Source of the DNA: Mesorhizobium sp. B4-1-4 | GTDB taxonomy: Bacteria; Pseudomonadota; Alphaproteobacteria; Rhizobiales; Rhizobiaceae | Assembly: GCF_006439395.2 (NCBI RefSeq) | Contig: NZ_CP083950.1 | Coordinates: forward strand, 3,100,001-3,164,000 | Length of the DNA: 64,000 bases | Direction: 5' to 3' | Part shown: positions 1-8,753 of the stretch, one piece after another | Position numbering within the stretch: the first letter of the stretch is position 1 | Layout of the letters: the number at the start of each line of letters is the position of its first letter | Notes under the pieces: generated by a model | What the model saw: only the letters and a program-made list of their open reading frames with translations | Told to the model about the DNA's origin: nothing | The model's database searches: none | Program-made: the position numbers and the translations under genes

Positions 1-21
1 GACTTCTGAGAGGCGATTCAT
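1..21 (-). CDS. possible start of a gene running off the left edge (partial)
   Basis: An ATG at 21 on the minus strand opens a frame that stays open for the 7 codons left in the window. A G-rich stretch (GGGGGCGGG) just upstream could serve as a ribosome binding site. It lies 35 bp beyond the stop of the FAD subunit. In oxidases of the opine/HcnABC type a third, D-amino-acid-oxidase-like subunit often follows, so such a gene is possible here. Too little sequence is visible to identify it. Confidence 0.25.
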
Positions 22-55
22 GCCCGCCCCCAACGCCGTGGCTTTAGCAATCGCA

Positions 56-1423
56 TCAGCTTTCCCGAAGAAAGGCGCCGATCGGCGCTGGTCGGACAGG
101 CGCCTGCCCGCGAAACCGGCCAACGGCACCAGGCGTGCAGCCGGTCTGCGCCGCGATGAGTTCGACGGCGGCCAACTGACAATAGCGTCCCTGGCAGCGC
201 CCCATTCCGACGCGCGACAGCGATTTCACCCTGTTGGCCTCGCCGCCGCCGGCATCCGCGCTCTCGCGCACGGCGCCCGCGCTCACATTCTCGCAACGGC
301 AGACGATCGCGTCCTCGGGCAACGCCCGCACCATCTCGGACGGCCAGGGAAACGCGCAAGCCAGACCGCGGGCAAAACGCTCGAGCCGCGCAAGCTTGTG
401 CAGATCGGCCTTGGCGGACGGCGCCGGACGTCCGAGATCGGCAAGGCACGCAGCCGCGGCAAGGCACCCAGCAATCTCCGCGCCGTCCGCCCCGAGGAAA
501 CGGACCCCATCGCCGGCTAGATAGACCCCATTGCAGGCCCGACCCATCCCATCGATCTTTGGCAGCCATTGCCGCCACTGTTCGTCATAGGTGAAGGCGC
601 ATCCTGCCAGGTCGGCGAGATGCGTCTCGGCCCGCAAATGCCAGCCAATGCCCACCATGTCGCATGAGGTTGCGCGCTGCCTTCCGCCAGCGTCGCGCCA
701 GCGCACCGCCGCCACGCCCGACCCGTCGGTCTCGATCCGTTCGAGCGTCACGCCCGCATGATAACGGCCACCAAGCCGCGCTCGCATAACCAAGCCGCGC
801 AACGCGACGACTGGCCGAGCGGCAAGCTCCCACAGCCCTCGTAGTTGCTGGCGCCAGGGAGAGGTGTCGAGCACCGCCGCAACGTCGGCGCCGGCCTTGA
901 CGAGTTGGGTGCCAACCAGGGTCAGTAAAGGCCCGGATCCCATCAGGACGATCCGTCGCCCGAGTGCCACGCCCTGTGCCTTGAGCGCGATCTGCGCCGC
1001 GCCAAGGCTGTAGACGCCGGCGCTCTGCCAGCCAGGGATCGGAGCGACACGATCGGACGCGCCGGTCGCAAGGATCAGACGGTCATAGCTGACCAGCCGC
1101 ACGCCGCCCTCTCCCAGCACATGCAGCCGCCCCTCCTGAACGGCGATTACCGAGTTTCCCGCGCAGTGGGTAAGCCGCCCCTCTGCGGACAGCCGATCGA
1201 AGAGCGAATGCAGCGCGCGCGCCTTCTGCGCCTCCGACCCGTAGAGCTGCTGCGGGGGGCGGGTAAACCCGGCAGGCGGGCGACGATAGATCTGCCCGCC
1301 CGCGCGCTGCCCCTCGTCGATCACGATCGGATGGAGGCCAGCATCAACCAGCGTCGCCGCAGCCCTTATACCGGCGGGGCCTGCACCCACGATCACGATC
1401 CGCGGCGAGGCAAGATCGCTCAC
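56..1423 (-). CDS. FAD-dependent oxidoreductase with C-terminal Bfd-like [2Fe-2S] domain (opine oxidase A / HcnB-like)
   Basis: This is a cytoplasmic flavoprotein of about 455 aa. It starts with a dinucleotide-binding motif (VIVGAGPAGIRAA), has a second nucleotide-binding segment (GSGPLLTLVG), and ends in a Bfd-like cysteine set (CRC ... GRCQGRYC) that should bind a [2Fe-2S] cluster. The layout matches the alpha subunits of octopine/nopaline oxidases and hydrogen cyanide synthase HcnB. The GTG at 1423 is chosen because it sits just before the FAD motif and overlaps the stop of the upstream [2Fe-2S] gene (GTGA), which implies translational coupling. Upstream in-frame ATG codons would lie inside that gene. 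Substrate is unknown; linkage to HyuA/HyuB suggests an imino or amino acid released from a hydantoin- or lactam-like compound. Confidence 0.85.
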   Translation of the reverse strand: MSDLASPRIVIVGAGPAGIRAAATLVDAGLHPIVIDEGQRAGGQIYRRPPAGFTRPPQQLYGSEAQKARALHSLFDRLSAEGRLTHCAGNSVIAVQEGRLHVLGEGGVRLVSYDRLILATGASDRVAPIPGWQSAGVYSLGAAQIALKAQGVALGRRIVLMGSGPLLTLVGTQLVKAGADVAAVLDTSPWRQQLRGLWELAARPVVALRGLVMRARLGGRYHAGVTLERIETDGSGVAAVRWRDAGGRQRATSCDMVGIGWHLRAETHLADLAGCAFTYDEQWRQWLPKIDGMGRACNGVYLAGDGVRFLGADGAEIAGCLAAAACLADLGRPAPSAKADLHKLARLERFARGLACAFPWPSEMVRALPEDAIVCRCENVSAGAVRESADAGGGEANRVKSLSRVGMGRCQGRYCQLAAVELIAAQTGCTPGAVGRFRGQAPVRPAPIGAFLRES

Positions 1424-1722
1424 GGCCAGTTCTCCGGCGGCGTCGTGCGCAGCCGCATGCCCTCGGCAATCAGGGTTGTGCACGCGCGCAGACGCGGTCC
1501 CTCCTCTTGCCAAACCCAGCAGTCCTGGCAGGCGCCCATCAGGCAGAAACCGGCGCGCGGCTCCGATCCGAACTCGGAGTTCCGCAAGGCGTGTCCTGAT
1601 GCCAGCATGGCGGTCAGCACGGTGTCGCCCGCGAGCGCGCCGCGCATCTCACCGGCGAGAAGGAAATGCACCTCTGCCCGGTCGCGCTCCGCCAGCCGGA
1701 CGATACGGCCGGGCGAGATCAT
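1420..1722 (-). CDS. small (2Fe-2S)-binding oxidoreductase subunit (HcnA/OoxA-like)
   Basis: A 100-aa ferredoxin-like protein. Four cysteines (residues 60, 65, 68 and 81, pattern C-x4-C-x2-C-x12-C) form the plant-type [2Fe-2S] ligand set, as in the small subunit of HCN synthase and opine oxidases. It would pass electrons for the flavoprotein encoded next. The ATG at 1722 overlaps the TGA of the hyuB-like gene by 4 nt, and its own stop overlaps the GTG of the FAD subunit, so three genes are tightly coupled. Family assignment is firm; physiological substrate is not known. Confidence 0.85.
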   Translation of the reverse strand: MISPGRIVRLAERDRAEVHFLLAGEMRGALAGDTVLTAMLASGHALRNSEFGSEPRAGFCLMGACQDCWVWQEEGPRLRACTTLIAEGMRLRTTPPENWP

Positions 1723-3704
1723 TCCGCGGCCTCTCGCACCGGGCGAGGACGCGGCAGTTCGGGGAAGCGTTCGCAGACCGCATCGAAGGCCGCCTGAACG
1801 CCCTCCGGCCCGGCGCGTCCCTTCATGCGCCGGAAGATTTCTGTCTTGGCGAAGAACCGCCAATGGATCGGCAAGGCATCCAACAGAGCGTGGAGCCGAT
1901 CATAGGAGGCCGGCGTCCACTGTGCTTCGTAGCCGTCGCGCTCCGGACCGAAATGGAAATGGCCGGCAGGGGGCCCGTGCCGTGCGCGCTGCTGCGTCGT
2001 CGCCTGCTCGTCGACCTCGCCGCCGCGCAGGACGACGCCGTAATCGCGCTCGGCCGCTGCCGCCGAGACATAGCCGCGCCGCACGTCCCGCGCCACCTGC
2101 CACGGCTCGCGCTGATACGGATCGCCACGCCCACCGCCCCCAGCGGAGCGTATCTCGAGCATGTCCCCTGGCTGCAGGACCGCCGTGTCGATATTGCCCA
2201 GCCGCCGCTCGTGCTCAGTCCCGGGATTGACGATCATGTCCGACAGGCCGGCCGCCCTGCCGCCCAGTACGCCCCAGGGACGGAAAACGCTGCGGTCGCG
2301 GTTGCGTGCTGTAATCCTGGAGTCGGGGGCGAAGACGCGGAAGGCCATTTCGGTCGCCAGGCCGCCGCGCCAGTGGCCCGCACCGCCGCTGTCCCTGGCG
2401 AGCCCGTATTTCACGAATTCGACCGGGGTTTCGGTTTCGGTGATCTCGATCGGCGTGTTCTTGAGATAGGCGGCATCCGCGCCCGATCCGTTGGTCCCAT
2501 CGCGATGCGGCATCGCGCCGCCGCCACCCACCACGGGGTTCACCGCCGCGATAACGGTCCGGCTGGTGCGCTCATTCGTGGTCATGACGTTGACGATGCA
2601 GTTGTTGCCGGCAGGTGCTGCGGGCAGCCGCTCTGGCACGACCTGCGAGAAAGCGCCGAAGATAACCGAGCGTAGCCGGGCGCAGGTAAGCGAGCGCATG
2701 CCGACGGCGGCGGGATGGACCGGATTGAGCACCGAACCCAGGGGCGTGATGCAAGTAAACGGCCGGGTGAGACCCGTGTTGAGCAGGATCTTCGGGTTCA
2801 GCGTGTAGAGCACATAGTAGACGCCTACCAGCAGCATGGTGTGGCGCGGGTCGCCACCCGAGGGCACGTTGAGCGAGGAGCCGAGCTGCGGATCGGAGCC
2901 GGTGAAGTCGAGCACCGCCTCGTCGCCCCTGATCGTCAGCGTCAGCTTCAGCCGGCAAGGATTGGCTTCGACCGAATCCTCGTCGGCATAGTCGGCGAAC
3001 TCCCATGTGCCGTCGGGCATGGAGCGGAGCACGTCACGCGCCTGCGCCTCCGCGTGATCGAGAAGCGCGGCGACGCCTTCGACGAAGCCGGCCCTGCTGA
3101 ACTTCTTCACCATCGCCTGGATCTTGCGCTCGCCGGTGTTGAGTGCGCCGACCAGCGCCTTGATGTCGCCGATGTTGAGGTCGGGCTTGCGCACATTGGT
3201 GCTCATGATGCGCAGGATGGTTTCGTCGAAGACGCCCTCCTTCACCAGCTTCATGGGCGGAAAGCGGATGCCTTCCTGGTGGATTTCGGTCAGCGCCCGG
3301 CTGAGCGAGGCCGGCACCGCCCCGCCCATGTCGGTGTTGTGGATGTGTCCGCCGGTCCAGGCGACGATCTCCCCGTCGACGAAGACCGGCTTCCACAGAT
3401 GCGTATCGGGCGCATGCGTGGCGACGTGGCCGGAATAGGGATCGTTGGTGAAGGCAACATCTCCCGGCCGGTAGTCGCTGACCATCGCGATCGCGCGGTG
3501 GTACGAAAGCCCCGGATACCAGGTGGCACCGAGTTCCATCGGCACGGCGAAGGTCGCTCCCGTGGTGTCCATCAGCATCACCGTGAAGTCCTGCGTCTCC
3601 TTGACGAAGGCGGAGTGCGCGGTGCGGTGGAGCGTGTGGGCCATGTTTTCGGCCGCCGCGCGGGCATGGTTCGCCAGAACCTGCAGGTTTGTGCGGTCAA
3701 ACAT
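1719..3704 (-). CDS. hyuB: hydantoinase B/oxoprolinase family protein
   Basis: A 661-aa protein of the hydantoinase B (HyuB/5-oxoprolinase C-terminal half) family, beginning with the typical NLQVLANHARAAAENM segment and carrying the conserved TNDPYSGHVATHAPD stretch near residues 105-120. With HyuA it forms ATP-dependent enzymes that open hydantoin, N-methylhydantoin or 5-oxoproline rings; acetone and acetophenone carboxylases are paralogues. It lies 4 bp downstream of hyuA and overlaps the next gene by 4 nt. The substrate cannot be read from sequence. The coupled flavin/[2Fe-2S] oxidase makes a cyclic N-containing substrate followed by amine oxidation plausible. Confidence 0.85.
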   Translation of the reverse strand: MFDRTNLQVLANHARAAAENMAHTLHRTAHSAFVKETQDFTVMLMDTTGATFAVPMELGATWYPGLSYHRAIAMVSDYRPGDVAFTNDPYSGHVATHAPDTHLWKPVFVDGEIVAWTGGHIHNTDMGGAVPASLSRALTEIHQEGIRFPPMKLVKEGVFDETILRIMSTNVRKPDLNIGDIKALVGALNTGERKIQAMVKKFSRAGFVEGVAALLDHAEAQARDVLRSMPDGTWEFADYADEDSVEANPCRLKLTLTIRGDEAVLDFTGSDPQLGSSLNVPSGGDPRHTMLLVGVYYVLYTLNPKILLNTGLTRPFTCITPLGSVLNPVHPAAVGMRSLTCARLRSVIFGAFSQVVPERLPAAPAGNNCIVNVMTTNERTSRTVIAAVNPVVGGGGAMPHRDGTNGSGADAAYLKNTPIEITETETPVEFVKYGLARDSGGAGHWRGGLATEMAFRVFAPDSRITARNRDRSVFRPWGVLGGRAAGLSDMIVNPGTEHERRLGNIDTAVLQPGDMLEIRSAGGGGRGDPYQREPWQVARDVRRGYVSAAAAERDYGVVLRGGEVDEQATTQQRARHGPPAGHFHFGPERDGYEAQWTPASYDRLHALLDALPIHWRFFAKTEIFRRMKGRAGPEGVQAAFDAVCERFPELPRPRPVREAAE

Positions 3705-3708
3705 GGCG

Positions 3709-5787
3709 TCACTCCGGGAAGGTCAGCAGAAGGTTGAGATGGCGGTCGACCCGTGCCTGCGCTCCCGCGGGGATTGCAAACGTTGTATCTTCCTGAACGA
3801 CCACGGCAGGCCCATGGAACGTGCTGCCAGGCACGAGGGTCTGCCGGTCGTGAAGGTCGACGGTCTCGACGCCGAGGCCCGTATAGACCGCGAGCCGTCG
3901 TGCCGGATTGGCCGGGGCGTCGACCGCATCGGTTTGCGGGAAGGAAAGTTTCGGCCCCGCGCCTATGGCGGATAGCCGGATGTTCACAAGCTCAATGTCG
4001 CCGTCCGGATCGTGAAAATCGTAGAGCTGCTGATGGGTGAGGTGAAAAGCCTGCGCGATGGCGGCCATATCGCCATCCGCCAGCCATTGCGGCGAAAGGA
4101 CGACTTCGATCTCATAGCTCTGCCCGACATAGCGCATGTCGCAGAAGAGATTGAGTTCCGCGGCCGCATTATGCCCCTGCGCTGCGAGCCAATGACGGCC
4201 CTCGCCCGCAAGCGCGTCGAAGGCCTCGCGAATTGCCGGCAGCGACGCGTCCGATAACGGGCTGAAGACGGTCCGGATGAAATCTCCGCGCAGATCCGCC
4301 ACCAGCCCACCCAGGGCCGACACCACGCCGGGGCGGCGCGGCGCCATGACGCGTTTCATACCAAGTTCGCGGGCAAGGAAGGCGCCGAGCATCGGGCCGC
4401 CGCCGCCGAACGGCATGAGCGTGAATTCGCGCAGGTCCACGCCGGCGCGCGAGGCGAGTTTCTCGACCTCGACGAACATTTCCGACACCGCGATGTCCAG
4501 GATCGCCTGGGCCGTCTGCTCCACCGGGCGGCCGAGCCGGGCGGCAAGGTCACCGACCGTGCGATACGCCAGCCGGGTATCGATGCGAAGCTGTCCATAG
4601 GCCATCTCGCTGTGACCGAGCCAACCGCACACCACCATGGCGTCCGTCACTGTCGCCCGCTCGCCGCCCCGGCCATAGCATGCCGGCCCAGGTGTCGATC
4701 CAGCCGATTCCGGCCCGACGCGCAGCACACCCTGGGCGTCGACACCGGCAATAGAGCCGCCGCCGATGCCGATCGAGCTCACCGACACGGAGGGGATATG
4801 GAGCGGGAATTCGCCGATCAGCTCGCCGGTGCCGAATTGCGCCTTGCCGCCGATGATGAGCGCGAAGTCGGCCGAGGTCCCGCCGATGTCCAGGGTAAGA
4901 ACCTTGTCCTCGCCAGCCTGGCGCGCCAGCCACGAGGCGCCGATCACTCCTGACGCCGTCCCCGACAAGAGCATGTTCACACAGGCGCGCTTGCCTTCCG
5001 CAGCGTTCATCAGCCCGCCGTTCGACTTCGTCAGCATCGGGCGCGCCGGTACACCGCGGCTCTTCAGCCGCTCTTCCAGCGCCGTCAGATAGCCCGAGAC
5101 GCGCGGATGGACATAGCCATTGAGAATGGCGGTCGAGCTGCGCTCGTATTCGCGGATGACAGGCCAGACCTCGGCGGAGGTGAAGACGAACAGGTCGGGC
5201 GCAAGGCGCGTGATCGCCGCCTTGACGGCAGCTTCCTGCGCAGCATTGCGCCAAGCATGAAGGAAGGAGATGATGATCCCTTGCGCGCCGTTCGATTTCG
5301 CTGCAGCGACCGCGCTTTCCACCGCCGCCATGTCCGGCGCTCTGGTCTCGCTCCCGTCGGCGCGCATGCGAGCTGGAATGCCGAAGACCATGTCACGCGA
5401 GATCAGCGGATCCGGCCGCGAGCAGAACAGTGAATACATGTCCGGCATGCGAAGCCGCGCCAGTTCGATGACATCCTCGAAGCCGGCATTGGTGAACAGC
5501 GCGAGCGGCGCGCCCTTGCGCTGGATGATCGTGTTGATACCGACGGTCGTGCCGTGCACGAAGCGCGTCATGCGGACTGGATCGAAGCCTTCGCGCTCGG
5601 CCAGAAGGGCAAGACCCGTCATCAGTTCGGCGCCGGGATCCTCCGGCGTCGTCAGCACCTTCAGCGAAGCGACGCGTCCGGAGTTTACTTCGAGCGCGCA
5701 GAAATCGATGAATGTTCCGCCAATATCGACGCCGACCTTCCAGTCAGCCTCTTTCAGCGCCTCATTCGCCGTGATCGTACCGTCCAT
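3709..5787 (-). CDS. hyuA: hydantoinase A/oxoprolinase family ATPase subunit
   Basis: A 692-aa partner of HyuB. The N-terminus has the ASKHA-type phosphate-binding motif GVDIGGTFIDFCAL, and a second ATP-site motif TLDIGGTSADF is present in the middle. The family phosphorylates a lactam or hydantoin carbonyl with ATP so that water can open the ring. The ATG at 5787 is preferred: GGAAGGGAC lies just upstream, and longer in-frame starts run into the LysR gene. It is the first structural gene of a tight hyuA-hyuB-[2Fe-2S]-FAD series and follows the LysR gene by about 90 bp, in the same direction. Confidence 0.86.
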   Translation of the reverse strand: MDGTITANEALKEADWKVGVDIGGTFIDFCALEVNSGRVASLKVLTTPEDPGAELMTGLALLAEREGFDPVRMTRFVHGTTVGINTIIQRKGAPLALFTNAGFEDVIELARLRMPDMYSLFCSRPDPLISRDMVFGIPARMRADGSETRAPDMAAVESAVAAAKSNGAQGIIISFLHAWRNAAQEAAVKAAITRLAPDLFVFTSAEVWPVIREYERSSTAILNGYVHPRVSGYLTALEERLKSRGVPARPMLTKSNGGLMNAAEGKRACVNMLLSGTASGVIGASWLARQAGEDKVLTLDIGGTSADFALIIGGKAQFGTGELIGEFPLHIPSVSVSSIGIGGGSIAGVDAQGVLRVGPESAGSTPGPACYGRGGERATVTDAMVVCGWLGHSEMAYGQLRIDTRLAYRTVGDLAARLGRPVEQTAQAILDIAVSEMFVEVEKLASRAGVDLREFTLMPFGGGGPMLGAFLARELGMKRVMAPRRPGVVSALGGLVADLRGDFIRTVFSPLSDASLPAIREAFDALAGEGRHWLAAQGHNAAAELNLFCDMRYVGQSYEIEVVLSPQWLADGDMAAIAQAFHLTHQQLYDFHDPDGDIELVNIRLSAIGAGPKLSFPQTDAVDAPANPARRLAVYTGLGVETVDLHDRQTLVPGSTFHGPAVVVQEDTTFAIPAGAQARVDRHLNLLLTFPE

Positions 5788-5876
5788 GATGCGTCCCTTC
5801 CTGTCCGCCGACCAAGACTGGCACGAGCGGACGGTCAGGGTCCAAGATGGATGACGAGCAAAGATATAAGCCTTGC

Positions 5877-6782
5877 TTATGCTTTGGCGCGATGTTCGCC
5901 GAGGACGGCCGAACAGGCAGCACGGATTTCGTCGCGCATCATCTCGTCGGCCCGCGACAGCCCCCGTGTGCGCGAGGTGAGCAACGCGATCGGAAATTCC
6001 GGCCCTTCGACCAGCGGCCTGACGGCAAGCCCGGCAAACTGGTGCCACGGCAGCAGCGCGTCGACCAAGGCGATGCCGAGACCGGCCTGGACGAAGCCGA
6101 CTGCGGAAATGGAGACGTCGATCTCGAGCGACGGCGAGAGCGTGACGCCCTGCGCGCGGCCGGCGTGGGCCAGCTCGTCAGCGGGACGGGTATTTCCGCG
6201 ATAGGATATCAACTCCTCCCCGACGAGATCAGCGAGAACCAGCTCGGTTTTCCTTGCCAACGCATGTCCAGTGGGCAGCAGGCAAGCAAAGCCTACGCTC
6301 CCGATCACTTCGGCTTCGATGTCGGGAGGCAGGCGGTCGTCCATGGCCACGCCGAGGCTGGCATCGCCGGCGCGCAGCATGTCGACGATCGCGGCGATTG
6401 GCGCCATATGGGAACGCAGCAGAATATCGGGATGCTGCGCCCGGAATTTGGTAAATGCGCGCGGCAATATCGCCATCGCCGGCGGCGGCGAGGCCGCGAC
6501 CCTCACCAAGCCGGTCCGGCCGAGACGCAGGTCGGTGGTCTTGCGGCGCAAACCCTCCAGTCCCGCCGACAGCCTTTCGGCATCGGCGAAGATCTCGAGC
6601 GCCTCCGGCGTCGGACGCAGCCGGCCCTTGACACGCTCGAACAGCGTGAAGCCGAGTTCGTCCTCGGTGTGGAGCAGGATTTGGCTGAGCGCAGGCTGGG
6701 AGATGTTCAGCATCCGCGCCGCGGCGGTCACAGTGCCCGCCCGCATGATTGAGATAAACACTTCGAGCTGCCGCGCCCGCAT
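5877..6782 (-). CDS. LysR-family transcriptional regulator
   Basis: A 301-aa LysR-type regulator. Residues 1-60 contain the winged helix-turn-helix (RARQLEVFISIMRAGTVTAA, then QPALSQILLHTE) and the rest is a periplasmic-binding-protein-like effector domain. The ATG at 6782 starts directly at the conserved RQLEVF segment; the upstream in-frame extension has no family similarity. It is codirectional with hyuAB and divergent from the FAD oxidoreductase at 6997, so it may control both. The effector is unknown, presumably the substrate or product of the hydantoinase-like enzyme. Confidence 0.88.
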   Translation of the reverse strand: MRARQLEVFISIMRAGTVTAAARMLNISQPALSQILLHTEDELGFTLFERVKGRLRPTPEALEIFADAERLSAGLEGLRRKTTDLRLGRTGLVRVAASPPPAMAILPRAFTKFRAQHPDILLRSHMAPIAAIVDMLRAGDASLGVAMDDRLPPDIEAEVIGSVGFACLLPTGHALARKTELVLADLVGEELISYRGNTRPADELAHAGRAQGVTLSPSLEIDVSISAVGFVQAGLGIALVDALLPWHQFAGLAVRPLVEGPEFPIALLTSRTRGLSRADEMMRDEIRAACSAVLGEHRAKA

Positions 6783-6884
6783 TGCCACTCCATAGGTAAA
6801 ACTTATGGCTCTTGTCCAAACCCATCTTTGACGCAATGCCGCCGGGCGGACAAGATCGTCATGTTCAAGGATATCCGCTCTGGG

Positions 6885-6927
6885 CTAAATCAGGATGAAG
6901 TTTGGTTAAGTCGTCATCCTGATTTAG
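6885..6927. repeat. perfect 14-bp inverted repeat
   Basis: CTAAATCAGGATGA (6885-6898) is repeated as its exact reverse complement at 6914-6927 around a 15-nt spacer. It lies between the divergent LysR and FAD oxidoreductase genes. It adjoins a RIME-like element and may be part of the same mosaic; alternatively it is a hairpin or operator. Confidence 0.7.
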
Positions 6928-6937
6928 CTCTTCGTTG

Positions 6938-6985
6938 GAGCAGATCTTTTCCGAAAACCGGTTCCCACTTTCGGAATCATGCTCT
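6938..6985. repeat. RIME-like rhizobial intergenic repeat
   Basis: The stretch contains TTTTCCGAAAACCGGTTCCC followed by ACTTTCGGAATCATGCTC, a palindrome-rich sequence I recognise as the common intergenic repeat of Rhizobium, Sinorhizobium and Mesorhizobium (RIME type). It ends 11 bp before the start codon of the next gene. Recognition is from memory, not a database search. Confidence 0.65.
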
Positions 6986-6996
6986 GAGAAACGACT

Positions 6997-8115
6997 ATGG
7001 ATGTGATCGTGCTGGGCGGCGGATTGATGGGGACGGCTTCGGCCTATTTCCTTGCCAGGCGCGGCGCGCGCGTGACGTTGATCGAGCGCAATCGGATCGG
7101 CACGGGGGCAACCGTCGCTTCCTTCGGCAATATCCGGCGCACCGGGCGCCATCTGTCCCAGCTTCCGCTGGCCCACCGCTCGCTCAGTCTGTGGGGCGAG
7201 GCCGAGAAAATGCTCGGCCGCGACGTGGAATTCCGCGCCACCGGCCATGTCCGGCTGATCTTCGATGAAGGCGGTCTCGCCGACATGCGCGCCTATGCTC
7301 AAGCGGCGCGGCCCTGGGGGCTTGAACTGGAAGAACTTGGTCCGAGCGAAATTCGTGCCCGTTTTCGCGGACTCGGTCCCGACGCGATCGCGGCCTCGTT
7401 CTCGCCCCGCGACGGCAGCGGCAATCCGCGGCTGATCGCGCCGGCCTTCGCCGAAGCCGCGCGCAAGCTGGGCGCGGAAATTGTTGAGGGAGGTGAAGTC
7501 CAGACGATCAAGCATACGGATTCCGGCTTCCTTGTCGCCACTGGAAAGGGCACGTTCGCCGCCGAGTGCCTGCTCAACAGTGCCGGCGCATGGGGCGCGC
7601 GCATCGCCGCGCAGTTCGGTGAGGAGGTGCCGCTCGACGCCCGTGGCCCGCAGATGGGCGTGACCGAGCCGCTGCCGCATCGGATCTTGCCGGTGGTGGG
7701 CATCTGGACGCGCGACAAGGACCATGGCGCCTATCTGCGCCAGGTCGAGCGGGGCAACATCGTCTTCGGCGGCGCGGCCGAAAGGGTGCCGGTGGACCTC
7801 GATCCTGGCCATGCGGCCGCCGATCCGATGCGACTTCCGGTGCAGTTGCGTGCTGTCGCGCGGCTGCTGCCGGCAATCACGCGGGTTGCAGTCATCCGCA
7901 CCTGGTCCGGATGCGAAGGCTATGTGCGGGACATGCTGCCGGTCATGGGACGCTCGGCAACGACGCCAGGGTTGTTTCACGCTTTCGGCTTCAGCGGACA
8001 CGGCTTCCAGCTCGGCCCCGGCGTTGGTGACGCCATGGCCGAACTGATCGTGACCGACCGTTGCGAGATACCGATCGACGATTTCAGGATCAATCGCTTC
8101 AGCCGCGCAGCCTAA
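6997..8115 (+). CDS. FAD-dependent oxidoreductase, D-amino acid oxidase/dehydrogenase (DAO) family
   Basis: A 372-aa glycine/D-amino-acid oxidase-type flavoprotein. The N-terminus has the Rossmann motif VIVLGGGLMGTASAY followed by an acidic ribose-binding end (LIERN), and the C-terminus has the FAD-closing motif FGFSGHGFQLGPGVGDAM. The family oxidises secondary or D-amino acids (sarcosine, D-proline, opines). It resembles HcnC/OoxB-type subunits, so it could be the catalytic partner of the [2Fe-2S] and FAD subunits on the other strand, but it is divergently transcribed and may act alone. The ATG at 6997 has only a weak GAGAAA-type ribosome site. Confidence 0.82.
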   Translation: MDVIVLGGGLMGTASAYFLARRGARVTLIERNRIGTGATVASFGNIRRTGRHLSQLPLAHRSLSLWGEAEKMLGRDVEFRATGHVRLIFDEGGLADMRAYAQAARPWGLELEELGPSEIRARFRGLGPDAIAASFSPRDGSGNPRLIAPAFAEAARKLGAEIVEGGEVQTIKHTDSGFLVATGKGTFAAECLLNSAGAWGARIAAQFGEEVPLDARGPQMGVTEPLPHRILPVVGIWTRDKDHGAYLRQVERGNIVFGGAAERVPVDLDPGHAAADPMRLPVQLRAVARLLPAITRVAVIRTWSGCEGYVRDMLPVMGRSATTPGLFHAFGFSGHGFQLGPGVGDAMAELIVTDRCEIPIDDFRINRFSRAA

Positions 8116-8753
8116 TGAAGCGAACCGATCAGGGTTGGCCTCCCCGAAGCAATTAGCAATGGTCTTTTTTAGGAAACACCAGAGCTTACCGCAACGGGCG
8201 ATATGAGGCGCGCAAAGCCGCCATTCGCTAGAAGATAAAGGCGATCGGCGAGTGGCGGACCGGCTTCTTGAATCGACTTTGGCGAGCCATTCCGTAAGCC
8301 ATTGATAAATAACGATAATGGTGGGCCCGGAGGATGTCCGAATGTTATTGATTTCGTTGGCTTTTTCGTGGGCAAAAATCAGATGTCTTCCCGTATCGTT
8401 CCGTATGATCTCGCCGCTGATTAGATCGAACCTCGCAATTATGCTGATGACCTTCAGGTATAGTGCCACTGTTCGTACGCCGGCCGCGCTGTCTACCCTC
8501 TGTCTATTTCTTTTCACCTACAACCATCACTGATGGCGAAGATTGAAATAGGTGTTTTGGCCAAAAACGACACTGGCAACCCCAAGATGATCCGGCAGCA
8601 GAAGCGGACGTCGACAGCGAAATGCTCGGCGGCAACGCCACACCGCACTTTCTGCGCCAGCTGTTTAGTGCGGTGGCGGGCTCCCGAAATTCAGGTATTG
8701 TCTCCAGAACGTCAGTCGATCCCTGTTTTCGGTATTCGTGCAAATGCGTCAAA
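8116..8753. other. 638-bp convergent intergenic region, no recognised gene
   Basis: This stretch lies between two convergent genes, so it needs no promoter for either. It is more AT-rich than its surroundings and has short open frames on both strands without recognisable motifs. It may be decayed coding sequence. No repeat or RNA gene was identified. Confidence 0.4.

Noticed and set aside
6865..8517. Long minus-strand open frame of about 550 codons opposite the FAD oxidoreductase gene
   Set aside because: It is antisense to a clear flavoprotein gene, shows no family motif and reflects high GC third-position bias.
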